Origin: Thermoanaerobaculia bacterium
GTDB taxonomy: Bacteria > Acidobacteriota > Thermoanaerobaculia > Multivoradales > UBA5704
NCBI GenBank assembly: GCA_025937035.1
Contig: JAICSG010000205.1
Span: 1-6,968 of the forward strand
Direction: 5' to 3'
DNA length: 6,968 nt
The notes below the pieces were generated by a model. That model ran no database searches. It worked only from the letters and a program-made list of their open reading frames with translations, and was not told the DNA's origin. The translations under genes were made by a program, and so were the position numbers. Of the stretch, positions 1-6,407 are shown piece by piece. The stretch's first letter is position 1, and each line of letters opens with the position of its first letter.

Positions 1-1943
1 AGCGTGGCCACCGCCTGCCCGGCGCCGCGATCCACCCAATAGACGTTGACGCTGGTGTACGGGCTCTGGATCGCCTCGCCATAGAAGACCAGCCCGTCGC
101 CGTCCGCGGCCGGCTGCCAGGCCACGTCCTGACCCGCGTGGCTCAGCCGCAGGCGGCCGCCGCGGACTTGTGCCGAGGTCTCGTCCAGGGAGATTCCCAG
201 AGCGCTGGCCAGATCCTGGGCATGGACCCGGACCAGGCCGGACCGGCTCACCTCGACCCGCGCCCGGCGCGTGGTGGAGGTAGACGTGCCGGCGCTCACG
301 GGAGCGGCCTTGGCCCTCTCCGCCGCCCTGGTAAGACGGGGTGACACGGCCTTGGCCGTGGCGGTGAAATCGCGCTCCCCATCCTTCGCCAGCCCGGAGG
401 GGCGCTCCCGCTCCACTGTCACGCGGTAGGGGCCGAAGACCTCCCGCTCGCCCTTCTGATCCACCTCCACCAGACGGTAGGTCAGCTTCCCGCCGCGGGG
501 AGCGCCGGAGTCGATCAGGCGATAGCGGCCCCCGGGGAGCTGCGCCACGGCCGGCACGGCCCGCTCGGAGACCGGGAGGAACCGGCCGCTGGCGGGATCG
601 AGCCGCTCGACCTCGAAGGCCACCGTGCCCACCTCGGCCGCGGTCTCCCATTCGAGGGCCACGCGGCCGTCCTCCTCCCGCGCGGCGAAGGAAGAGACGC
701 GGGCCCAGGTGGCTTGGTTCGACACCGCGAAGCTGCAATTCACCGTCTGGCTGGTCTTGGCCACCTCGTCCGACCAGGAGCTCGAGGGCCCGGTGTTCGA
801 CCAGTACATCGTCACCGTCTGATTGATCGTGGTGCCGCTCGCCACGGTGGGATTCACGTAGAACTGGTAGGTCATGCTCGCCGACTCGTTGGGCCCGATG
901 ATCCCCAGGCTGGTCCCCGAGGCGGTGGTGTTGCGCGGCGTCCACACCACCTGGCTGTTGGTGGTGTCCACGGTCACCGAGCCGCTGGTGGTCTCGGTCG
1001 GGGTGGCCGGCGAGGAGGCGGTGCTCAGCACCTGCCCCTGGGACGAGCTGTAGCCGACCTTGAAGCGCAGGAAGCTCCCCGTGCCGCACTCGAAGCGCTC
1101 CGTCGTCGTGGAAGGGGTGGTCGCCGTGCAATTCGGCACCGTGTTGGTGAAGCTCACCGTGCAGGCCGAGGACTGCCCCGGCCGCACCGGCGTGGGGGTA
1201 CAGGTGCAGGCGGGAGCGATCCGCGGCATCGGGATGTCCGAGTTGAGGATGGCGCAGTCGCACTTCGCGCCGGTGCCGGGGTGGACGGTCGACTCGTCGG
1301 TGCAGGTGCCGCCCGGCCCCACCTCGCGAGCGCTGTTCCCCCAGGTGGCGCAGGTGGGGACGTCCACGAAGCCGTCCGGCTGGGAGGCGCCGCTGGCGTT
1401 CACGTTGTCCGTGCACTTGATGGTGACCGGCGAGGTGAACTTCATGAACACGTCGGCGCTGTTACACATCCCCTTGACCAGGTCGCCGCAGGTGTCGCCG
1501 TCGTCGTTGTAGAACGGGCCGCTGCCGCCCGAGAGGTTCAGGGGGCCGCAGGTGTTGACCCCCGCCGTGGCATAGACGGGCTTCAGCGCCTCCACCGCGC
1601 ACTGCTTCCCGGCATAGGCGTTGGGTGTGGGATCGTCCGAGCCCAGGTAGTCGTAGACGAACATCCCGATGTCGTAGCGGGTCTGGCCGCTGGTGTTCTG
1701 CAGCTTGGCCCCGAGATAGATGCTGACCGTATCGCTCGCGTTCAGGCATCCGCTGGTCTGATCCCCCAGGCCGACCAGGATGAAGGTCACGTCATTCGCC
1801 GTACAACTGTTGCCTGGGGAGAGCGGGGACTGGAGATTGGCGACGCACTTCGAGTTGGTGATCGCCGCCTCCGCCGCGCCCGCGAGAAGGAGCCCGAGGC
1901 CGAGGGAGACGAGGAGAGACCGCCGGATGTGGAAAAGAGCCAT
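1..1943 (-). CDS. Secreted Cys-rich protein with FnIII-like and gingipain-propeptide-like segments (3' end missing)
   Basis: The frame is open from ATG at 1943 to the left edge (647 codons, no stop in the window), so the C-terminus is missing. Residues 1-26 form a signal peptide: basic start with RR at 7-8, a Leu-rich core, then AEA with probable cleavage after Ala26. Residues 27-410 are rich in Ser, Thr, Asn and Gly and hold 18 cysteines (for example C33, C47, C66, C228, C230, C246, C248), fitting a disulfide-stabilised extracellular region; an Asp-rich stretch NDDGDTCGD near 146-154 could bind calcium. Residues 415-510 (VALEWETAAEVGTVAFEVER, then TYRLVEVD) look like the fibronectin-III-like segment common in large secreted bacterial proteins. 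Residues 562-640 (VEVSRSGLVRVHAQDL, then GLVFYGEAI and VNVYWVD) resemble the propeptide region that precedes C25 (gingipain-like) peptidase domains. A peptidase could therefore follow beyond the window, but no catalytic residues are visible. An in-frame TGA at 1947-1949 fixes the start, and a Shine-Dalgarno sequence precedes it. The gene is certain; the function is not. Confidence 0.85.
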   Translation of the reverse strand, partial: MALFHIRRSLLVSLGLGLLLAGAAEAAITNSKCVANLQSPLSPGNSCTANDVTFILVGLGDQTSGCLNASDTVSIYLGAKLQNTSGQTRYDIGMFVYDYLGSDDPTPNAYAGKQCAVEALKPVYATAGVNTCGPLNLSGGSGPFYNDDGDTCGDLVKGMCNSADVFMKFTSPVTIKCTDNVNASGASQPDGFVDVPTCATWGNSAREVGPGGTCTDESTVHPGTGAKCDCAILNSDIPMPRIAPACTCTPTPVRPGQSSACTVSFTNTVPNCTATTPSTTTERFECGTGSFLRFKVGYSSSQGQVLSTASSPATPTETTSGSVTVDTTNSQVVWTPRNTTASGTSLGIIGPNESASMTYQFYVNPTVASGTTINQTVTMYWSNTGPSSSWSDEVAKTSQTVNCSFAVSNQATWARVSSFAAREEDGRVALEWETAAEVGTVAFEVERLDPASGRFLPVSERAVPAVAQLPGGRYRLIDSGAPRGGKLTYRLVEVDQKGEREVFGPYRVTVERERPSGLAKDGERDFTATAKAVSPRLTRAAERAKAAPVSAGTSTSTTRRARVEVSRSGLVRVHAQDLASALGISLDETSAQVRGGRLRLSHAGQDVAWQPAADGDGLVFYGEAIQSPYTSVNVYWVDRGAGQAVAT

Positions 1944-2070
1944 AGATCAGACCTTTCGAAAACAGGCCGCGCGAGCGGCGGAACAGCGCTGAGACGGAAT
2001 TCGACTGATCGTAGCACAGTCAGGGGGCTCCCGGCGGCCGTGGTATGTTTCAAGACCGCAAGCCGGAGCC
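1944..2070. promoter_or_regulatory. Divergent promoter region between secreted protein and sulfatase-like genes
   Basis: This 127-bp gap lies between two genes that start back to back, so it should hold promoters for both. On the minus strand the best candidate is an extended -10 element, TGCTACGAT at 2008-2016, about 65 bp before the ATG at 1943; no convincing -35 accompanies it. It lies inside a 5-bp inverted repeat, GACTG 2003-2007 and CAGTC 2017-2021, which could be a small operator. On the plus strand TGGTATGTT (2041-2049) is a weak extended -10 candidate only 22 bp before the sulfatase-like start. Individual boxes are low confidence; that the region is a divergent control region follows from gene layout. 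Confidence 0.4.
1952..1957 (-). promoter_or_regulatory. Ribosome binding site of the secreted protein gene
   Basis: The minus strand reads GAAAGG here, followed by 8 bases and then ATG at 1943. A stop codon in the same frame lies between this site and the ATG (1947-1949), so this site and the 1943 start belong together. Confidence 0.6.
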
Positions 2071-3435
2071 ATGCGGAAAACGGCGATCCTCCCTCTCCTT
2101 ATTGTGCTCTTCCTCCTGGGCGCCTGCGGCCGGGGCACCCCTGAGCGCATGAACGTGCTGCTCCTGGTGGTGGACACCCTGCGCGCCGACCATCTGAGCC
2201 TCTACGGCTACCCCCGGCCGACCAGCCCCTATCTCCGGACCCTGGCCCGGGAGTCGGTGGTCTTCACGCAGGCGCGGAGCCCGGCCGGCTGCACCTTCCC
2301 CTCCGCCAACTCCCTCCTGACCTCGCGCGAGCCGTCGGTCTTCCTGCTCCAGCCGGGCGGCACCATGGCGATCCCGGCCACCGTGCGCTCGCTCCCCGAG
2401 ATCCTGCGCGGGCACGGGTACTCCACGGCGGCGGTCTCGGCGAGCCCGATCGCCCGCGCCACGCCCTCGTACATCAACGCCGTGGGCGGCTTCGGACGGG
2501 GGTTCCAGACCTTCGACGAGGAGTGCCTGGACCGGCACGCCCGCTGTCTCAATGACAAGGCGGCCGGGCTCCTGCGGACCCTCCCCCAGCCCTGGCTCCT
2601 CTACCTCCACTACATGGAGCCGCACGCCCCCTACCGGCCGCCGCCGGATTTCCCGCGGCGGTTCACGCAGGACCCCGGCCACCCCCGTCCGCTCGGGATC
2701 CACCCCTGGGCCTGGCGGGGGGAAAACTGGCCGGTGCTGCAGCGGATCTACGACGGCAAGACCGAGCTCGACTTCACCCCGCGGGACCTCGCGTACCTGC
2801 GCGACCTCTACGACGAGGAGATCGCCTACTTCGACGCCCAGCTCGCGGAGCTGGTTGGCCGCCTGCGCGAGCGCGGGCTCCTCGACCACACCCTGATCGT
2901 CCTCGCCGCCGACCACGGCGAGGCGCAGCACGAGCACGGCGGCTACGGCCACTGCCGGAGCCTGGCCTGGGAGACGGTCCTGCGGACGCCCCTCCTGATG
3001 AGGATTCCAGGGGCCGCCCCCGGGGTGCGCCGGGAGCTGGTGGACAACCTCGACGTGGTGCCCACCGTCCTCGACTATCTGGGGCTGCCCGGCGACGGCC
3101 TCGCCCTCGACGGGGTGAGCCTGCGGCCGGCGATCGAGAGGGACCGGCCGGTCCAACGGCTGGCCTTCGGCAACCAGGGGGACACCCGCACCGTCACCGA
3201 CGGCACCCGCAAGCTGAGCTACGACCTCGCCACCGGCACCGGGCGCCTCTTCGATCTCGCCGCCGACCCCGGAGAGACCACCGACCTCGCCGCGCGGCGC
3301 CCCGAGGAGGCCCACCGTCTGGAGGCGGTCCTCCTGCGCTGGATGAAGAGCCGCGAGAGCCCCGCGGGCCCCCTCCTCTCCCGCCGCCGCGCCCGGGAGC
3401 TGGAAAAGCAGCTCCACGCGGTGGGGTACCTCTAG
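2071..3435 (+). CDS. Lipoprotein of the sulfatase / alkaline-phosphatase superfamily, with Thr at the nucleophile position
   Basis: A complete 454-residue protein. Residues 1-19 are a lipoprotein signal: basic MRK, hydrophobic core, lipobox LGAC with lipidated Cys19, so it is exported and membrane-anchored. The sulfatase fold is shown by NVLLLVVDTLRADHLSLYGY (28-47, metal ligand Asp35), the HYMEPHAPY motif (180-188), LAADHGE (278-284, metal ligands Asp281 and His282), and TPLLMRIPG (306-314). The nucleophile region is TFPSANSLLT (75-84). Aligned with the sulfatase signature C/S-x-P-S-R, Thr75 replaces the Cys or Ser that becomes formylglycine, and the Arg is Ala79. The usual paired Asp is Asp35-Thr36. 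Thr nucleophiles occur in phosphoethanolamine and phosphoglycerol transferases of the same superfamily, so a phosphotransferase or phosphodiesterase role is at least as likely as sulfate ester hydrolysis. The substrate is unknown. The C-terminal ending ARELEKQLHAVGYL looks complete. GGAG lies just 2 bases before the ATG (weak spacing), but the signal peptide supports this start over Met27. The stop overlaps the stop of the opposing gene. Confidence 0.9.
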   Translation: MRKTAILPLLIVLFLLGACGRGTPERMNVLLLVVDTLRADHLSLYGYPRPTSPYLRTLARESVVFTQARSPAGCTFPSANSLLTSREPSVFLLQPGGTMAIPATVRSLPEILRGHGYSTAAVSASPIARATPSYINAVGGFGRGFQTFDEECLDRHARCLNDKAAGLLRTLPQPWLLYLHYMEPHAPYRPPPDFPRRFTQDPGHPRPLGIHPWAWRGENWPVLQRIYDGKTELDFTPRDLAYLRDLYDEEIAYFDAQLAELVGRLRERGLLDHTLIVLAADHGEAQHEHGGYGHCRSLAWETVLRTPLLMRIPGAAPGVRRELVDNLDVVPTVLDYLGLPGDGLALDGVSLRPAIERDRPVQRLAFGNQGDTRTVTDGTRKLSYDLATGTGRLFDLAADPGETTDLAARRPEEAHRLEAVLLRWMKSRESPAGPLLSRRRARELEKQLHAVGYL

Positions 3436-5351
3436 CGCCGGCGGCCGTTCTTCTTCCGCTTGCCCTTGCTCGCCTTGCGCTTGGCCGGGCGGGGAGGGGA
3501 GGCGGTGCGCTTGCGCAGCCATTCGAGCGCGCCCTCCGTCTCGGCCCAGGTGTCGCGGGAGAGATCGAGATAGAGCCCGGCCTCGTCCTCGCCGGACGGG
3601 GAGTAGAAGTCGCCCCGGGGCGGCGGATCGAGGCCGCCGAGCAGCAGGCCGGGGACGAAGCGGTTGAGCTGGATCGCCTTTTTCAGCGCTTTGCGGACCG
3701 CCGGGGAGTCACCGTCGCGCCGGAAGAAGAGGAGGGCGCGCGGAAACTCCAGCAGGGCCCCGTCCTCCGGATAGGCTTCGACCAGCTTCCAAGCCTCCTC
3801 GTCCCGCCCGAGCTCGATCAGCAGGTTGATCAGGCTATGACGAATCCCCTGGTTGTCGTTGGGATTCAGGCGCAGCATCTCCTGGTAATGCTCCACGGCT
3901 TCCGCGAGCCGCTCCTGCTCCACCAGGACCTTGGCCAATCCGGCGCGGGCCCGCATGTAGGGCCGGGTCTCCAGAATTCCCCAGAAGTGACCGGCCTCCT
4001 CGAAGGCCTCGGCTCCCATCGCCCGTTCCCCGGTGGCCATCCCGAGCTCGTACAGCCGGGCCGCGGATTCGAGGTCGGGAGCGTTGCGGGCGAGGAAGCT
4101 GTAGGCGTCGGCGCAGTCCGGCCAGACCTCCAGAGCCTGGCGGGCGAGGAGCACCGCCCGGCGTCCCCGGGCCCGATAGGCGCGCTCGAGCAGATCCTCG
4201 GCGCGGTCCTGGGAGGAGGCCTCCTTGGCCGGAGGCTTCCCCATCCCTCGCATGGACCTCTCGAGGGCGCGCATGACGGAGAGCGGCTCCGGGACGGGTG
4301 CCGGCTCCTCGTCCGGCTCCAGAAGCCCCGGCAGGCTGAGGATGAAGCGGACCTCCCCTTCAGCCGTGGAGACCTCTTTCTCCCAGCGGCCGGCGTCGAG
4401 GTCCTCCTCGGCGGTGGCGGCCAGGGCGGCGAAGAGCCCCTCGAAAAAGGCGAGCTGGCGGCGGTCCGGCCTGTGGAGAGCCCCGCGGTCCGCCAGAAGC
4501 GCCACGGGCAGGAAGCCCTCGCCGGCCCAGGGGAGCCCATGACTCTGCCAGATCTCGACGTCCCCGGCCGGCGCGATCTCCGGCGGCAGGAGCTCGACAT
4601 CCCAGAGGCCCAGGCTCCAGGTCTCTTCGGCCGCATCGGGATCGTCCTCCGCGTCCTCCAGGAAATCGTCGTCGTCGAGCTCATCGTCCCAATCCTCCTC
4701 ATCCTCCTCGCCTTCGGCGAAAGCGGCCTCGAACGCCTCGGGGTTGGGAAAGAAAGTCAAATGAGGAGCGGACCGTCCGCCGGCATGGGAGAGGACGAAG
4801 AAGCGGAGCTCCGCTCCGGCGTCCGGAGCCTCGATCCGGATCAGGTCCTCGTCGCTCAGATGGCGCCATCCGGACGCGGCCATGAATTGGGCGGCGGCCC
4901 GGGCCAGGGCGCCGAGGCGGTCGAGGGTGACGCCCGCGCCGGTGAGAGCGGCCGGACGGGCCTCCTGCTCGGCCAGGCGTTGCGGAAGAATCTCCAGAAG
5001 CTCTTGCAACAGCGGCAGATCGGTCTCGACCTCGACCGCCACGCCTCGTGGCGCGAGCGCGCCCTCCAGCGCGGGGGCCCACGCCGGATCGGGGATCTGG
5101 ACCCGCCGCGGACGGGTGCGCCACCTCCTGAGGGCTTTGGAGACCACGCTCTCCACGAGACCGGGAATCGCCTCCTCCGGTCCCGGCTCTGAAAGGAGAA
5201 AGGGCTGCGGGCCCCGGCGCACACAGAACGCCATCCACGCCCGGCAGACCTCGCCGTCGCTTCGGGTGGTCCATAGGGGGAGACGGGCCGCTCCCACCTG
5301 CCAGGTCTCGGCCGAGCCCCCCGTCCGGGCCGCTCCTCGGTTTTTCGCCAT
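3432..5351 (-). CDS. DUF6930-like protein with acidic block, TPR-like repeats and basic tail
   Basis: A 639-residue protein with no signal peptide or membrane segment, so probably cytoplasmic. The frame is open 91 codons further upstream, but the ATG at 5351 has a strong ribosome binding site 5 bases away and the extra region overlaps a transposase remnant on the other strand, so 5351 is preferred. Residues 15-125 (ETWQVGAARLPLW, a charged helix with RPRRVQIPD, then VAVEVETDLPLLQELLEIL) resemble the DUF6930 type of domain, from memory and not from a search. Residues 213-243 are extremely acidic (about 20 Asp or Glu in 31). Residues 380-530 form helical TPR-like repeats: AEDLLERAYRARG, ARAGLAKVLVEQERLAEAVEHY (two pieces of one repeat), and RLNPNDNQGIRHSL with LLIELGRDEEAWKLVEAYPED. 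This last part matches the TPR tail often joined to such domains. Residues 620-639 are almost all Lys, Arg, Ala and Ser (KRKASKGKRKKNGRRR), suggesting nucleic acid or ribosome contact. The function is unknown; a scaffold or adaptor role is inference. Confidence 0.85.
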   Translation of the reverse strand: MAKNRGAARTGGSAETWQVGAARLPLWTTRSDGEVCRAWMAFCVRRGPQPFLLSEPGPEEAIPGLVESVVSKALRRWRTRPRRVQIPDPAWAPALEGALAPRGVAVEVETDLPLLQELLEILPQRLAEQEARPAALTGAGVTLDRLGALARAAAQFMAASGWRHLSDEDLIRIEAPDAGAELRFFVLSHAGGRSAPHLTFFPNPEAFEAAFAEGEEDEEDWDDELDDDDFLEDAEDDPDAAEETWSLGLWDVELLPPEIAPAGDVEIWQSHGLPWAGEGFLPVALLADRGALHRPDRRQLAFFEGLFAALAATAEEDLDAGRWEKEVSTAEGEVRFILSLPGLLEPDEEPAPVPEPLSVMRALERSMRGMGKPPAKEASSQDRAEDLLERAYRARGRRAVLLARQALEVWPDCADAYSFLARNAPDLESAARLYELGMATGERAMGAEAFEEAGHFWGILETRPYMRARAGLAKVLVEQERLAEAVEHYQEMLRLNPNDNQGIRHSLINLLIELGRDEEAWKLVEAYPEDGALLEFPRALLFFRRDGDSPAVRKALKKAIQLNRFVPGLLLGGLDPPPRGDFYSPSGEDEAGLYLDLSRDTWAETEGALEWLRKRTASPPRPAKRKASKGKRKKNGRRR

Positions 5352-5356
5352 CCGGT

Positions 5357-5364
5357 CTCCTCTC
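5357..5364 (-). promoter_or_regulatory. Ribosome binding site deciding the start of the TPR protein
   Basis: The minus strand reads GAGAGGAG here, then ACCGG, then ATG at 5351. The AGGAG core sits 5 bases from the start. It is the only good Shine-Dalgarno match near the possible starts of this frame, and it argues against the longer reading that begins at 5624. Confidence 0.7.
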
Positions 5365-5397
5365 GGCGGTTCCGGCCGCCAAGAACGAACGGCGCCG

Positions 5398-5425
5398 ATT
5401 ATGGCATGGGAGGGCGGAATTTCAG
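5398..5425 (-). promoter_or_regulatory. Candidate sigma-70-type promoter of the TPR protein gene
   Basis: On the minus strand CTGAAA (5420-5425, four of six matches to TTGACA) and CATAAT (5398-5403, five of six matches to TATAAT) are separated by 16 bases. Transcription would start near 5391 and leave a leader of about 40 bases containing the ribosome binding site. The position is right, but the match is by eye in GC-rich DNA. Confidence 0.4.
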
Positions 5426-5472
5426 GCCACAAACCGGAGAAACCCGGACGCCTCCGGCGGCCGCGCGATCTC

Positions 5473-5628
5473 CGAATGGGAAGGGGAGAAGACTCCGGTC
5501 CGCTCCAGCACACCACCTCCGAGACGGTGACCTCCTTGCCTCTCCCCTGCTGGGAGCCCCCGTCCCCGGAAGCCTGCCGGGAGCGCGTCGAGACCCTGGT
5601 CCCGATGATCCGAGCGGCTGGCACCTGA
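5473..5628 (+). pseudogene. Remnant of the C-terminal end of a RAYT-type transposase
   Basis: A 51-codon open stretch ends in TGA at 5626-5628 and has no plausible start or ribosome binding site. Its beginning, RGEDSGPLQHTTSETV, matches RGEDPDPLQYTSSETV at the right edge of the window, in the same frame and orientation. At the DNA level 5482-5527 and 6921-6966 agree at 38 of 46 positions without gaps, counted by eye. The rest (SLPLPCWEPPSPEACRERVE, then TLVPMIRAAG) fits the PLPCW-type tail I associate with acidobacterial RAYT proteins, though the window ends before the intact copy reaches that part. Upstream of 5473 the similarity to the intact protein fades (its TWFDRT motif has no counterpart), so the N-terminal and catalytic parts are gone. 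The remnant lies just upstream of, and antisense to, the TPR gene and may overlap that gene's promoter only on its left side. Confidence 0.7.
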
Positions 5629-5727
5629 TCGCGAGCCGAGACGAGCGGCCTAGAAGCCGACGCCCTGGCCGCCGGGCTCCAGGCCTGGTTCCGCCTCTGG
5701 GTGGCGGAAGGCTTTTTTCAGGCGATC

Positions 5728-6146
5728 CCCTGAGCTTCCGGTCCGGCCCTCCCGGATTTCCAGAGCGCCCTCGCTTCCGGCGACAGCGCCCTCGGGGTTT
5801 CCCTCTCCAGCTCTCGGAGGGCAGTCCTTGCCCCATGAGATTCCGGGTCACCCCCTCAGAGGGCAGCCGCTGCCCAGCGAGATCCCGGACCGTCCCCTCA
5901 GAGGGCGATGGCTGCCCTGTGAGAATTTCATCGGCCCCCTCGGGGGGCAGGCGCCGCCCTCCGAGATCCCCTCCCTCCCCCTCGAAGGGCGACCATTGCC
6001 CTCCGAGATCCTGGAAGCGCCCCTCCGAGGGCAGCGGCTGCCCTCCGAGATTTCCAGGCGTTCCCTCGGAGGGCGATGGCTGCCCTCCGAGATCCCGGAC
6101 CGTAATTTCAGAGGGCAACCCGCGCCCTCCGGAGGGCTGATCCAGA
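5728..6146. repeat. 42-bp palindromic tandem repeat array, about ten units
   Basis: Eight units with exactly 42-bp spacing begin at 5811, 5853, 5895, 5937, 5979, 6021, 6063 and 6105; two decayed units of 40 and 43 bp precede them at 5728 and 5768. Each unit consists of a 12-bp left arm (consensus CCCTCnGAGGGC), a 7-bp loop (often nnnnGCT), a 12-bp right arm (GCCCTCCGAGAT) and an 11-bp variable spacer. The arms are inverted repeats. The unit at 6063 has a perfect 10-bp stem (6065-6074 with 6082-6091), while the units at 5895, 5979 and 6021 have nine of ten pairs. One stem position covaries, G-C in the unit at 6063 and A-T in the unit at 5895, which hints at selection for the hairpin. The 16-mer at 5878-5893 recurs exactly at 6088-6103, five units later, pointing to multi-unit duplication. 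Spacers are too similar and too short for CRISPR. The array ends about 260 bp before a RAYT transposase, so REP/BIME-like elements are the leading interpretation. Confidence 0.9.
6124..6137. repeat. Perfect 14-bp palindrome in the terminal repeat unit
   Basis: GCCCTCCGGAGGGC is a perfect palindrome without a loop. It lies where the right arm of the last unit should read GCCCTCCGAGAT, so the last unit has lost the normal right arm and spacer and marks the edge of the array. Confidence 0.7.
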
Positions 6147-6373
6147 ATTGGAGAGGGCGGAGGCGAAATTTGGGCTCCTCTAAGCGCCCGGCGCCTTCCC
6201 GTTGACCTGATCGAGCTCCCGCGGCACCTCCTCCGGCCGGGCGCGGACCCGGTAGTCGCGCCCCCTTCCAGAGCCTCCCTGGGACCGCCGGCGTCCCCGC
6301 CGGCCTTCAAGCCAGTCTTTTTCCCAAACCCCGAAAAACCCTATCGTAACCTACTGCCGGCAAAGGATTTGTC
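6147..6373. other. Non-coding stretch between repeat array and transposase leader
   Basis: No gene, RNA gene or further repeat unit is recognised. The composition shifts from very GC-rich (6180-6300) to relatively AT-rich (6310-6373, with runs such as CTTTTTCCC and GAAAAACCC). A -35-like TTGTCA occurs at 6369-6374 on the plus strand, but no matching -10 follows at normal spacing. A short minus-strand frame ending at 6180 reads in a protein-like way but has no start signal. Confidence 0.4.
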
Positions 6374-6406
6374 AAGACCACCCATTTTTTACGTCTTCAG
6401 TGGGTG
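6374..6406 (+). promoter_or_regulatory. Interleaved inverted repeats directly before the transposase start
   Basis: CACCCA at 6379-6384 pairs with TGGGTG at 6401-6406, ending two bases before the ATG at 6408. AAGAC at 6374-6378 pairs with GTCTT at 6393-6397. The two pairings interleave, so in RNA they would compete or form a pseudoknot-like fold covering the place where a ribosome binding site should lie. No good Shine-Dalgarno sequence is visible, so this structure could limit translation of the transposase, or be a DNA site the transposase itself recognises. Both roles are inference. Confidence 0.35.
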
Positions 6407-6407
6407 T

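Noticed and set aside
714..2144. Long plus-strand open frame opposite the secreted protein
   Set aside because: It is rich in Arg, Gly, Ala and His, as expected of an antisense shadow in GC-rich DNA, and it crosses the start and promoter of the divergent pair. The minus-strand frame has a signal peptide, recognisable segments and a ribosome binding site.
2050..3522. Long minus-strand open frame opposite the sulfatase-like gene
   Set aside because: It is a shadow of a gene with clear superfamily motifs and has no family resemblance of its own.
3837..5192. Long plus-strand open frame opposite the TPR protein
   Set aside because: Antisense shadow; its composition follows the complementary codons, and it has no ribosome binding site.
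5352..5624. Extension of the TPR protein N-terminus to 5624
   Set aside because: The extra 91 codons lie opposite the transposase remnant and promoter, have no ribosome binding site at 5624, and a strong site precedes the ATG at 5351.
5656..5731. Plus-strand stretch reading EADALAAGLQAWFRLWVAEG after the transposase remnant
   Set aside because: It could be a frameshifted continuation of the remnant or another broken gene, but I cannot match it to the RAYT C-terminus and it stops at the array edge.
5728..6146. The regularly spaced repeats as a CRISPR array
   Set aside because: The repeat-like part diverges between units, the spacer part is only 11 bp and partly repeated between units, and no cas gene is present.
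6180..6335. Minus-strand frame of about 48 codons ending DYRVRARPEEVPRELDQVNG and a few more residues before TAG at 6180
   Set aside because: It reads like a protein tail, but it has no start or ribosome binding site and no recognised family; a decayed gene end is possible but unsupported.
6369..6397. TTGTCA as the -35 box of a transposase promoter
   Set aside because: No acceptable -10 sequence lies 16-18 bases downstream.
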